Program-made: the position numbers and the translations under genes
The notes under the pieces: generated by a model
The model's input: the letters and a program-made list of their open reading frames with translations, nothing else
What the model was told of the DNA's origin: nothing
Database searches by the model: none
Part shown: piece after piece, positions 35,639 through 49,400 of the stretch
How the letters are laid out: each line of letters opens with the position of its first letter
Numbering within the stretch: the first letter of the stretch is position 1
Assembly: GCF_954871325.1 (NCBI RefSeq)
Contig: NC_088775.1
Span: 13,803,561 to 13,867,560, forward strand
From: Gordionus sp. m RMFG-2023
Taxonomy: Eukaryota; Nematomorpha; Gordioida; Chordodea; Parachordodidae
Direction of reading: 5' to 3'
DNA length: 64,000 nucleotides

Positions 35639-37439
35639 AACCATGGTTTCGTTAATGCGGTGTTTTGTAATATATAAATAGGTATTGGTGTTATCGGCAA
35701 CATACCCAACTGTATCGGGGTATCTAGGTAAAATTGGTATTTAGTGTATCTCTTGTTTTAATTTTATATTCATATAATGTCGATTTTTTATAACCAGAAA
35801 ACAGTTAATTATTTGCTACAACTTACAATGCAAACTATGCCACAGTAAAATTAATATCAAATAAATGTATAAGCCGATGATTTTTTACCTTTTATTTTAT
35901 TAGAGAATCCAATAAATTTATCAACCAGGATATTAATTTTAAAGAGGAAATAAAATAATCAATAAAATATATTCTTTCCTCAGTTTTATACATGGAAAAC
36001 AAATGAAATAATAAATATATCTAAAAACAAAATAACTCAATTATTACTTTAACTAATCGTAAATATTATTCCAAAAAATGTAACACAATATATTTTAAAT
36101 ACAAAAACGTAAATCATGAAGATCTATCATAACATACACATATTTTAATCTAAGTTAACATTTTCTAGATTACCTTAAACTGTTATACATGATTCCATCT
36201 TTAATAGCTTGTAATTAGTAAGGATTCGTAGTTTGTTCAAAAAAATTTTTAAAAAAATATTTCATTTTATTTACGCATATTTTTGTGCCAAACATAATTT
36301 CATTAATATTTTTGAAAAAATATCAAGTATTTTTAGATATTTTTTTTTATTAAGATAACAATCTCGGAATCACTCATTTTTTAAATTAAAAAGGATTCGT
36401 AGTTTATGGGAATTCGTATTTTAGTCACACACTTTATATCGTAGCAAATCCGGGTTATGCGCTCCCTCACTCAACTTTTCGTATAATTCCAGACTTCAAT
36501 CTTTGAACCATTATAATCTTTTTATCTTCTCCCATTTCCGGTTATACCTTTAACCAAAGTATTCTTCTTTAATATTACAATTTTATAAATATTCTGTTCT
36601 TATTAACCCTGCATTCATAGTTAGCGCGAATTCGTGGTAATGTATACAAAATATTGTACAAATATAATTTTACCGTAATTTTAGTTCGTCACAAATTTGC
36701 GCTAACTGTGAATGCAGGGAAAAATTGGTACTATTTATACATCTATTTTTTTGTAAGCTTCTTGCCCTTTCAAATGGAAAACATATCGGACTTGAAAATA
36801 TAATTATTTTTTATAAAAAAATTTCTTAACACTCTCATCCATAGATGAGTCTTTTTTAGCCCAACTTTAAAATAGTCTATGTAAAAATCATTTGGCATAA
36901 GTATTCCATCTTTAACAAAACCACATTTCCATTAATTATCTTTTATATTAAAGATATATAAAAACGACATATATTGAAATAACATTAATTTTTACTTAAA
37001 AATATTATTTCGATTTTAAAACGTGTCTCCTCCGAACTAAGATATCTTAGACATGTTTCAGGAAAAAGGGCAATGGATGTTAGACCTATTATATTAAATA
37101 AGAAAATAGTACTCCAAATAAAGAATATAAGCTTATTCATCACAATTATAAAAATTTTACTAATTAGTAATCACTGAGAAACACTGCCGAATAAATGTAT
37201 CTCTTTCAATAAAACAAATGTTATATTTTTAGCTCATGATATAATTTTTATTTACTGTTATAATCATTAAAATCGATATTCAAAAATGAATTAATAGGAT
37301 GGGGTCTTATATTAGGCTACAAAACAAATTTAAGCCTTAATCTTTGATTATTTTGCATTTCTTTATGAATACTATAAAATATATTATATACAATAATTTT
37401 TTTTAAATAATCGATGCTGATATGTATGGGTAATATGTT
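35639..37439. other. Non-coding stretch, 3' flank of PYM
   Basis: AT-rich with no gene. It contains the MITE at 36607-36719. The part nearest 37440 is the presumed 3' UTR and flank of PYM on the minus strand. Confidence 0.45.
36607..36719. mobile_element. 113-bp inverted-repeat MITE (CCCTGCATT family)
   Basis: The ends CCCTGCATTCATAGTTAGCG and CGCTAACTGTGAATGCAGGG are inverted copies over about 25 bp. Same family as 23349-23460. The flanking bases are A/T only, so the TSD length is not resolvable. Confidence 0.8.
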
Positions 37440-40400
37440 TTATTTTGATTCAAGTAAGTTTTCTAGATTTTCTATTTCATCTTCAATTTTATTCTGTCGT
37501 TCTATTTTTTCCATTTGTTCTTTGTCTAATTCCTTATAATCTCCATCATCTAATTTTTCTTTTAAACTCTCAATTTGACGTAATTTTTTCTTCAGATTTC
37601 TCACCTTTTTTAAAATTGCTTCGATGTCCATGTGCTTAATTATCGCTGGGGTTTCTTTTGTATGATGCTTGGTATTTGAAAGGGTTTTACTATCTTTTTT
37701 TTTAAATTAAAAAATATATTCGATTAAAAAATAATAGGGACTATTTTTATAAATCAAAATATTTTTTATTATTAGAATTGATAATGTTAAAATTATTTAA
37801 TAAAAATTTGCATGATAAAGATTATTAATTATAATTAAAGGCATTAATAAAATCCAATAATTTTAATCACAATCCATTAACAGCCCTTTGAAGCAGGGAT
37901 GTGAACCCTTAGACAAAAATGAAGGAACCGTATTCAGGAATACAATTTTAAAAACGGTTTGGGTTCAGGGTCTGGGTTTGGAGAACATAAAGAAATATTG
38001 ACTCAAAATAACAGAATTTTTTTAAAAAAAAATTTTTGTGTACTCCGTATAAAAATACACATACATAATTTATAAGTAAAAAAATTTAAAATTTAATTTA
38101 TATTTTATAAGTTTTATTTAATAGCATAGCCCTTAATATCATTTATAATAAAATATTATTACCTACACAACAAAACAAAAACATATCAAGGGTTTTTCTA
38201 ATGTAGGGGGAGCAGGTTTTTCTCCCATAAATTTTATTGTAGATCTTTAGGTTTTTTTATAAAAATTTTTGGGTTTTCACTTTTTTAAAAAAATTTTTGA
38301 ATTATTATAGTATTAGTCGTTATTTGTAAAGGTTAATAAATTCTATTCAAATTTTTCCTTATAGTGAGAAAAAAAAATGATTCCCCATTTATTTTTCATG
38401 AAGGAATTTTTTTGATACTTATTGGCATCATCATATAGCGTTATTTTTTAACATTTAAAAATCGCTTAATGACTTAATTTGATATTTTAAAAACTTTTGA
38501 AAATATTACCGTTTCAAATTCTTTCTAAATTACTTGATTTCACATCCTCATTCATAAGTATTATCATTAAAAACTTCTGAAAAATGTTTATTTGATAAAG
38601 ACAAGATATTCAGGCATATCATAATGAATTTAAAATTTTGGTACCAATTTATAACTCTGGGAATTTAATAAATAATTTTATTATCATTGCTATAGATGTC
38701 AAATATAATAATTATAATTAGAGGTAATATTTCGAAAACTGATATTGATGATATTTTTAATCATCATATTGATAATATGTATATCGATTCACCTACAAAT
38801 GCATTTATAATATTTATGAAGAAGGTCCTAGTATTCCTAATATCAATAGTAATTGGGTATTAAAAAATATTTAATCATTTGATATAACATTAAAAAATTC
38901 TCATCCCCAGATAATATTCCAACACCATATCAATATTTTAAAATGTTTTTGGGTGATGATATTAGATAACATTGTTGAGCAATCAAATCTATATTGCATT
39001 CAAAAAACTGGATATTTAAAACTCTATAAAAATGAGATTTAACAATTTATAAGTAATCATTTATTTTCCTCAATGGTAAAGGTTCCAGCACATCGCCAAT
39101 ATTGGTTTCAGGAATTCAAATCCCATAGGTACCTGATACAATGTTGAGAAAACGTTTTGAATAAAGAAAATATTTGCAAATTTCACGTAATATAGAATAA
39201 ACCAATATTAGTAACTTCAACGAGGAAACATTAAAAAGTAATATCAAACGAATTTAATATCAATGTGTAGCCCAATCCTTAATCTTTAGATTAAATTAAA
39301 ACTAAGCTGTATCTATAATAGTTTTTGAGCTAGATGAGTTTATGTGAAAGTTGATTTTCTGGCTCAGTCCAAACATGGTATATTTCAACTGGCCATAAGA
39401 TATTATTCAAGAATTATATTATAAATTGAAAGTTACAATAAATAATAAATATTAACATTTCATTTTATAATCAGACTCATCTATCTAATGATAATATTTT
39501 ATAAATTATTATCTAGATATTAAACATGCTTAAAATTAACCACTCATCTTTTATATATTAATAAATTTTATAAAAACATGCCAAAAAATACTTATTTCAA
39601 TCCTTTCACATGTTAAACAATTTTGAGAGGAATTGGTTCAATAGATAAAAAGTTAAAGGGCGGTGACCTGGCCAGTTGGCAAACATTGCAATTCACTTGT
39701 CCCCTACATATTTTTTATTCTAACGATTTTTAGACCTAGCTTAGCCAAATCAAAAAATCCACCATGTGATTTTTTTGAAATAAATTATAATACTATTTAT
39801 AATCCTTTAGACATCTAAAAATACTCATATATTTTTGATAATTTTTGTCAAATAAAGAAATTTTTACGATTGGGAGATTAGAACCGTTGCCAAATAAAGA
39901 AAGGTTAAAACTAAAATGATACTAAATCTTTATTAAATCATAAGATAAAAACATAAACAAAATAAATTAAAAATTAAAGATTAAAAAAAATTAAAATTAA
40001 AAAAATTAAGTTCGTAAAATCATAATTATAATCATCATTTTTCGCATCATAATTTCTCCTTATATATCCTTTTTCTTTAATCAACATTTGCATAGTCTCA
40101 ATTTGTACCGAGATTTAATTCTTGTAGATTTGAATATCTTTGGGCTTCGTAATTTTGTTTAAAAGTAATTTGCCTGTCTGGCGTTTTTCTTAATCTAGTA
40201 AATTTGCATGTTACCACAATTACAACACCTTTCCATTTAGATTAGTCCCACCATTCTGCGAATAATCTCCTTTCTTCCGATTTTGACTTTACTGATCTTG
40301 TTTCTCCACCAAATCTATTCGTCTTAATCTTTAATGTCTTCTAGTTTCTAACGACGGCGGTCTATTGTCTAATGTCTAATATTCTTCACTTCTAAGAACT

Positions 40401-43400
40401 GTTTGTACCCGATTACACTCTGAAATTCTTGATTCCTTCTGTTTCTTGTCAACCCCTTGTAAACGATTATCTCTTGATCTCTATAGGCCATTGACGAATC
40501 TGTTATCATGATTCCCGATACATTCTTCTAGCTCTTTTAATTATATTTCGTTTTCATCCCAAATTATCCTAGTCTTTGCTTGTTTCTAACGGTTTCTAGT
40601 AACTAATGACGGTAATCGACTGCCGATAATGTGTCTGCGATTAACGATGGTTTCCAAGACTTCTTGTTTCTAAGATCATCGATTTTTTATCCTATACTAA
40701 AGTTTTGATAAGCAACTGGCGATAATTTGTCAACGATTAACGATAGCATCCTGGTTTTGACCACTTGTTCTACCTAGTCGCTTGTCAAGATATCCACGTT
40801 GTCTTAAGATCTCTTATACCATTGATTTCTTGTATCTTTTGATCCAAAATAAAAAATCCGATCACTAATTGAGCTCGATTGCGGCATAAATTTTCTAATG
40901 ACGAAAAGCCGTTTCTCTTTATGAAGATTTTGGTTAATCAACAACCTGATATTTAGCTAAATATTATCAACTTAAATAACAGTTAACCGTATATCTTTAA
41001 TAAAAATTTATAACGAATTTCTTTTAGCTACATCGATCACTTGTACGTATAACGATCTCTTGTGACGAATTCCTTTTAATTAAACGACTAATTCTATTCT
41101 TTTTCGAATTACGACCATTGATATTGACACCATGTTTCATTGACCTCATTCTTTGTCTTTGTGTCGATAGTCATTTCATACATCCCCTTCCCCCTTTATT
41201 TAGAATCTCTTTTCAGAGTTAATTAGACTGAATTATTGTAATGGCCCGGTCTCCTCCGCTCTCCAACACCAATGTAACATTTTGATAATTTAGAAGGATT
41301 GGATGATTAGAACCGTTGTCAAATAGAAAGGTTAGAACTAAAATGATACTAAATCAGACTAATATCCACCATTATATATACTTTTCTATAATATTCGTCA
41401 AATAAGAAAAGTTAGAACTAAAATGATACTAAATCTTTATTAAATAATAAAATAAAAACATAATCAAAATAAATTAATATAAATTAAAATTAAAGATTAA
41501 AAAAATTAAAAATTAAGTTCGTGAAATCATAATTTAATCATTTTTTTCGCATCATAATTTCTCCTTATATATCCTTTTTCTTTAATCAACATTTGCATCC
41601 GAGATTTAATTCTTGTAGATTTGAATATCTTTGGGCTTCGTAATTTTGTTTAAAAGTAATTTGCCTGTCTGGCGTTTTTCTTAATCTAGTAAATTTGCAT
41701 GTTACCACAATTTTCTTATACAAAAAATAAGTATATTAGATTTAATACTGCACTGTGTGCTAGTATTGAACTGATCGTCTCTCTAGACTTGGGGATGACA
41801 GTATGTATATGTTATTATTATTGAGATGAAATAAAAAAATAAATAAATTATATATATGGTGAATTCCATATCAAATCAACAAAAAAAAAGTCAATTTTCA
41901 ACCCGACCCCCTTCAATTTTTCTTAAATTTTGTATACTGGTAGTATATACTATAACTAAGAAAAAAATGAAATTTTACCGTCCAACACTGTTTACCCGCT
42001 AAGATATGACCGTTTAAAGTGCGGAAAAATGGTACATTTTTAACAAAATGCACCTCATTTATTTTCAAATATCTCGAGTAATAATTAAGTTAGAAAATAA
42101 TTTAAATTTATTTTTTAACTTAATAAAGGTTCTTTAAAATGATATAAAAATAAATATGATCGACATTTTATTAACATCGAAAACCGGTTGTGTAAAACCG
42201 GAAATGGCCATAGAAAAAAAAGGTATTTTTTTCAAATTTTTTTTTCTGTAGATAGATATCACACTGCTTTATATTTGTACAAAATCTTAGACTGGGATGA
42301 ACATGGGTTTAGGAGTTATCACTCTTTATATGGCTAAAATTGAACAAATTAAACATTAATATCATCATATTTTAATTTAATGAATAGTTATGAAATAATG
42401 TTAATTTAAAAATTATGTCTAAATGATAGGCCCTTGCCTTTTTTTATCTTTATAAAAAAAAATTTGAGAGGTGGCTGGGATAATAAGTGTTTAAAACTTT
42501 AGTTAAATTTTATCTCGAAATTAAAATTACTTGACAAAATAATTTTAATATTTTATTTAGCATAAAATAATCTACCAAAATTTAAATTCAACAATAAATT
42601 TTCCCCCATATATTGAAAATTAAAAGAAAGGCTTAATATATTATTTGACGATAATTCTATAGATTATAAAACATTCAAACAATGGATAGCAGTTGATCGA
42701 ACTACCCTCGAAACACTGACAAAATCTGCTGACGAATTTGTAGATTATTTAATTGAATAATTAACAATTTAATTCCTCATTTGTTTATAGCTTCACGATA
42801 ATCATTAATTCGAGACTTTTTAAAATTCAATTTAAATGTTGGCGGATTCTTAGTTATTGCAGACTTTTCAGAAAATTATGCATTTGTAGTGCAGAACCAT
42901 GCACAAGGATTAAATCAGACCAATAATCAAGCCACTATCAACTCTTATAATGTATTACCGTGAGAACAACATAATAAAACATGTAAATTTAGTGGTTATA
43001 TCAGATTGTTTAAAGCACAACGCAAGTGCATTTTATTTATATTAAAAATTGATCGTATTCTTGAAGGAAGGATTTAATAGAGTGACTAAAATTTATTATT
43101 TTTCTGATGGAGCAGTAACCAATATAAAAATAAAAGATTTCATTAATCTCTACAATCATGAAAATGATTTTGGGATAAAGCTGAGTGACATTTTTTGAAA
43201 CCGCACAAGTTAAAAGTCCATGCGATATTTTGGGGGCCGTTACTAAACGGTTAGTAGCTCGAGCAAGCTTGCAACGTCCATATGAACATCACATATTGAC
43301 AACAATAGATTTATTTAACTATGTAAGAAATAATATCAAAGGGGTAAATTATATATTTGTGAGCAATAATGAATATATGAACATAGAAAGTCATCTTGAA

Positions 43401-46400
43401 AGCAGATTTTTGAAGAGAATTTCTGGAACACAAAGTTCCAAGCTTTTATTCCCCTAGACGAAAACAAAAGTCATAATTTATTAAAATTCCTTGGATGATT
43501 ATAATATATGATATATTTTAATCATAAATTTTTGATGCAATTTGAGGCAAATAAAGTTATAAATATGTTTAGAATTATTTTGTCAAGTAACTTCTAGACA
43601 AAATTTAACTAAAGTGTTAAACTAAGCTCATTATTCCAGCCATTTCTCAAAAATTTTGATAAAGATAAAAAAAAAGTAAAGGCCTATCATTTAGACATAA
43701 TTTTTAAATTAACATTATTTCATAACTATTCATTAAATTAAAATATGATGACATTAATGTTAAATTTGTTCAATTTTAGCCATATAAAGAGTGATAACTC
43801 CCAAACACATGTTCATCCCAATCTAGGATTTTGTACAAATATAAAGCAGTGTGATATCTATCTACAAAAAAAAAAAATTTGAAAAAAAATATCTTTTTTT
43901 TCTATTTCCGGTTTTACACATCCGGTTTTCGATATTAATAAAATGTCCATTACATTTATTTTTATGTCATTTTAAAGAACTTTTATTAAGCTACAAAATA
44001 AAATTTAAATTATTTTTCTAACTTAATTATTACTCGAGATGTTTGAAAATAAATGAGGTGCATTTTGTCAAAAATGTACCATTTTTCCGCACTTTAAACG
44101 ATCATATCTTAGCGGGTAAACAGTGTTGGACATTAAAATTTCATTTTTTTCTTAGTTATAGTATATACTACCAGTATACAAAATTTAAGAAAAATTGAAG
44201 GGGGTCGGGTTGAAAATTGACTTTTTTTTGTTAATTTGATATGGAATTCACCATATATTTAAATTTTAGTCATATTTTTCATTTGTGGAAAGAAATAGAG
44301 ATACATTAAGACCTTTTTAAAAAATTTGTAAAGTAGCGTAAAAAGTAGGTAATATCGCACTACTTCTTTGAAAACGCCATCAGTAGCGATAGCGTTCTAT
44401 TAAAAGTATCTTTGTACAACACTATACTTTACAGTAAGTAACACCATAATTCTATCCTTACCAAATGTATCAGTTTCAAAATCTTCAGGTTCTGATTTAA
44501 AGAGATACTCAATTGTAATATTTAATATTTTAAGTATCCTGTGGTGTAGTTAAAGTAACTAATGATAACTAGTTAACAAAAAAATAACTGTAACAAGTTA
44601 TATTTGAAAAATAGTAACTAGTTTCTTTTAAAATATTTATATTATTATAATTAATTATATTTTAAATATTTTATATATAATTTTGGGTTTTCACTTTTTT
44701 TATAAAAATTTTGAATTATAGTAATTTAAAAAAATATTAATTTTTAATTTATTTTCTTCTTCAAATTCTTGTTTATAGTGATAAATTTAATATATTTGGG
44801 GAGAAGTAGGTGGGGGTTTGTAGGGGGAATTTTTATTAGCTTAAAATGATATTTACAAGAACTGACATATTTCCGTAAAATAACCCCCTCCCTCTCGGCT
44901 ATGCCTATTTACAGGATTTAATATGAATTCTGATTGTCTCCTCATTTAAAGTATTACCAAAACAAGAGACTTAAATATTAAAATATCTTGGCAAGCTTTG
45001 AAGAATATTTTAGATTTCGCATAGAGAAGGCTAGCAATAGGTGCAATATTAATGTTAAGTTTCTCCTATGCCTTCCAAAAGTATAATTCAGCATCTAAGT
45101 CACCCATAGCGAATCTATGAAACACATTTCTGTAAGATAATTTTCCTAACTTGTTTTACATAATTGCACTAAATTTTAGTTAGATGTACATGTATAACAA
45201 GATTTTTATTCAGCTAAATAATGTATAAATTCATTAATTAAACTAAACCAGCAATTAAAATGACTTTGACTGCCTTTGCCTGATGATATTTTTGACATAG
45301 ATTAAACTTAATAACAATGCATGATGCCAAAAAGATCTTTTTATAGAATTATCGTTATAAGAAAACATATATCAATACCATATCATAAAGTTAACATTTT
45401 TGGAATTTATAAAATAAATCTGTGGCTAGCATTTGTGGAATTTATAAAATAAATCTGTGGCTAACATTTGTGGAATTTATTAAATAAATCTGAGGCCCTG
45501 AACTAATTAAAAAAGAAAATTATTCCTTTTATTAAATATAATGTTGTACTCACACCATGTGCCAAGGAAATCTTATTTTTGGGCAGAAGCGAGCATGTCC
45601 TTTAGACAGATATTTTGAAAATAGTTTATTGTTAAATGTAAATAAAAATGTATTAAGCCTGAATTTTGAATAAATAATCAGTGCAAATATATGATATCCT
45701 GATATTTTACTTCAGTGTAAAAATATTCTATTCTTCTGTGATGCAAATAAAGAATAATTGCGCTAAAAAGAATCGGTAGTAGAATAAGAATATGTAAGTC
45801 TGGTTGCGTTAAAACGAATAAGTAATAGGATAAGAATATGTAAATCTGGTTTCGTTTGCTTTAGAATAAATAATAACGATATCTCCAAATAATAATAAAA
45901 ATGCGATTAAATTTATTCTTTTATTAGTGTTTAAATAAAACGCAAATATATATATCAAGTCGTTAAAAAAGTAATTTTTACGTGATACGTGATATTAAGC
46001 GCACTAGCCCTAAACGTCGTACATATAGCAAAAGTTATATATACAACAGAGCAACGCTTGGTTCTCTTATGAAAAAACCCATCAAACTGGGATAAAAAAT
46101 GGGAAAATAATTAAGAGGACCATCCACGATTTTTGGGCAGGCCGCAGTTACCTGTGCGGGTAAGTGGCAAAGCCACTCACTTAAACGCCCATGGGAAGTA
46201 AAAGGGACAGATAAAAGCCCATGCCCGATTAAGTAAGTTTTGATTATGGAAGGGTCATATTGGGCAATGTTACAATTTACAATTTAAGTCTTAAGAGTAA
46301 CTGGGAAATAGAATATACATAGATTAAATTTTATTATGACTTGTAATTGATATTATACAGTATCCTGAACTAAAATTAAACTGGAAAATAAAACTGAAAA

Positions 46401-49400
46401 AAGAAAAGAATAAAGCTATAAAATTACTTTTAAATTATTTGTAAAATACTTTTAATTAATAATACTTTACAAATATCTAGAAAATAAATTAGCAGTGCGT
46501 CACTATTAAATTTACTACATTTTATCTTTAATTTAGTATTAAATTAAATTGTATCTTGTATTAAAAATAAAATAGAACAAGACTAAAACCAAAAGTAAAA
46601 TAGAAAATGTACACATTTAATACTTAACATATTTTAAATATTACCTTATACAGTATCCTGAACTAAACTTAAAAAAGAAAAAAATAAAACTGAAAAGAAA
46701 ATAGAACTGTAAAACTAGTTTTAAATTATTTGTAAAAAAAAAATACTTTTAATATCTTGAGGATCAATTAGCAGTGTATCACTATTTAAATTTACTACTT
46801 ATCTTTAATTTTGTATTGAAAATTAAATTGTATCTTGTATTAAAAACAAAATAGGAAAAGGACTAAAACCAAAAGGTGATTAAAAATGTACATATTTATA
46901 TTAGACATTAATGGAGAGGGAGTATAGACTAGCTATAGAGTAAAAAGGTTTAATCAAAAAGAATAAAATAAATTATGTCCATTAACAAAAAAGATAAAAT
47001 TAAGACTTACATAAAAAGTATAAAATTAAAACCATCTGAACGTAATGTAATAAATAAGCTAAATATTGAGGACGTCGATTTCTAAAAAAAAAGGAATGTC
47101 ATAGGAATGTCCAAAGATGATACGCTAAAAAAGGAATGTCATAGGAATGTCCAAAGATGATACGAATTAATAATTAATGTTCCAGAAGGAAGTTAGTTTT
47201 TAATTTGAGAAGTTTGTTAATAGAGTTTTGTTATTGTTTATGTGGACAAATTGTGTTAAGCTGATATTTAGATGCAATATATCTGAAATAGTTTTATTTA
47301 ACCAATAGGATCTGTAGCTGCAGTATCTTTTATTCTTATAGGATGGAAGCCAACTAAGAGCATCATATGCTAAGTTGTCTTCTTGGTTCCTAATTATGTG
47401 TGCAAAAAGTTGAATTCGCCTCTTCTTTAGTGTAACTGAAACAGGAGCATGTCTCGAGAGTCTCCATAAACAGTTGTTTGTAATAATTCTGGGATAAATA
47501 TACCCATTTATAAGCCTTAGACATCTATTTATAAAGATCTGAAGTTTCTTAGTTTGTGTTTTATTTATGTCCCAAGTGTCACCACCATATAATAAAATGG
47601 GTATAATTATAGAATTAAACATTTGAAGTCTACTCTTTACAGATATTTCTCTGGCGTTCCATAGTTTAAAATATTTATAAAAAACGAATTTGGCATGCTT
47701 TAACCTCATTTCAACCTCATTTTTTATGTGGCCCTTATTATCTAGATTTACTACCAGATATTTGAATTCATGTACTAATTTTAATCCTAACAAATCAAAG
47801 GAACGATTTGGGTCGACATCTGCCGACGGGGAAGGCATAACAACGGTTTTATTTAAATTAATAGTTAATCCAGTTTTCTCACTATATGTCTTTAGTATAT
47901 TCAAAATGTCGCAAGATTCTTCTAATGATTTGGTAGTGATAACAATATCGTCAGCATAAGAGATTATGCGATGTTTCAGGGAAAGATCATCCCTAGAGGA
48001 TAGATTGAGTAAATTAAAAGCCCCTAAAGTGTCAGCGATGATTTTATTCATAATTATATTAAATAGGATTGGTGACAAGACACATCCTTGTTTAACGCCT
48101 TTACGTATTCTGAAGGAAGTAGATTGAACGTTATCGATTTTAAAAGAAGAAAAAAGAGAACAGTAACGATTTCTAAGGATTTTTATAATATTTATGTCAA
48201 TCCCACTATCAGCCAGAATTTCCCATAATACTTCGTGTTTAATACTGTCGAAAGCTTTTCGGAAATCTACAAAGATAAACAGAAGTGGTAGTTTATACCT
48301 ATAACTTTTTTGTTTAATGCAAGAATTGGTTGCAAGATATTCCGCCCCGGTCTGTATGCACAGATATTGTTGGATAGTAGATGTCTAATGGAATAAAGAA
48401 TTCTATTTTTTATTAACACCATAAAAACTTTATATGCTATAGAGGTAAGTGCAATAGCTCTATAGTCATCAAAGACGAGTGGGTTTGGAGTTTTCGGGTA
48501 GTTACATATAAATGACAGGTTCCAATCTTTTGGAGTAAAGCCGGAAGTCCAGATTTTATTAAAAATGATTAATAGAAAGGTAGAGATATAATCAGGCGAA
48601 ACTTTTAAATGTTCCGCTCTGATTCCATCTGGTCCGGCGGCTATATTAATTCTTAGTTTCATAATAGCCCTTTTTATCTCCGACGTGGTAAAATTTGACC
48701 TTGAGGAGAGAAGGTTATCATCCAGAGGCGGTACAGGGAGTTCGGAGTTAAACATTAAAGAGTAATGGTCAAGCCATAAATTTATTTGATCGTCTGGGTC
48801 ACGAATAATATTGTTATTAACTTTCAGTTTGGGCAAAGGTTTGAAATTGGAGGGTTTTGAAAAATTTTTGATTTTTTATAGGCATCATAGAGTCTATTGC
48901 ACCTCATATCAGCATCGATTTCCTTAGCTATATCAACGATAAATTTGCGCCTATCACTTCTTAGGAGTCTCTGGATAGTTTTCCATAACTCCTTGTCTTG
49001 ATAACTCCTAGTCCTTAGTTCTAGAATTTTAGATTGTGTGATAGGGGACATCCATTCTTTAAGAGAAGGGCCACTGACTTTTGTATATTCTTTACATGTA
49101 GAAATTTTTATTAACAAGTAAAATTATCACATGTATAGTAAATCAAAAACTTTAAATATATATATATATCTAGTAAATCAATTTAAGGTAAATCAATTGA
49201 TGGTTTGAGGCTTCGTATGTAGAAATAAAATAATATATTATTTAGTGAATGTTTTTGTATAAGTAAATAGTCATAGTTTAAAGCTTCAATTAACTTTGTA
49301 ATGATATTAAATTATATTATGCAACATTCCGTAACTTTTTTTCAGTGTAATTATATTTTTATTAATAAATTATATATTTTACCTTTGATTAAGATTTGTA

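Noticed and set aside
37440-37631. eIF2A C-terminus (similar KKIKNLKKKL...QLEKIQ coiled coil)
   Set aside because: The spliced context decides it: the upstream exons at 52.4-52.99 kb encode the RPDGSWRK and GYIPQE blocks specific to PYM, in matching phase and strand.
43185-43457. An intact small gene of 90 codons
   Set aside because: It is the last readable block of a longer transposase-like sequence whose upstream blocks lie in other frames of the same element.
47690-47959. Plus-strand 89-codon frame
   Set aside because: Antisense to the LINE reverse transcriptase.
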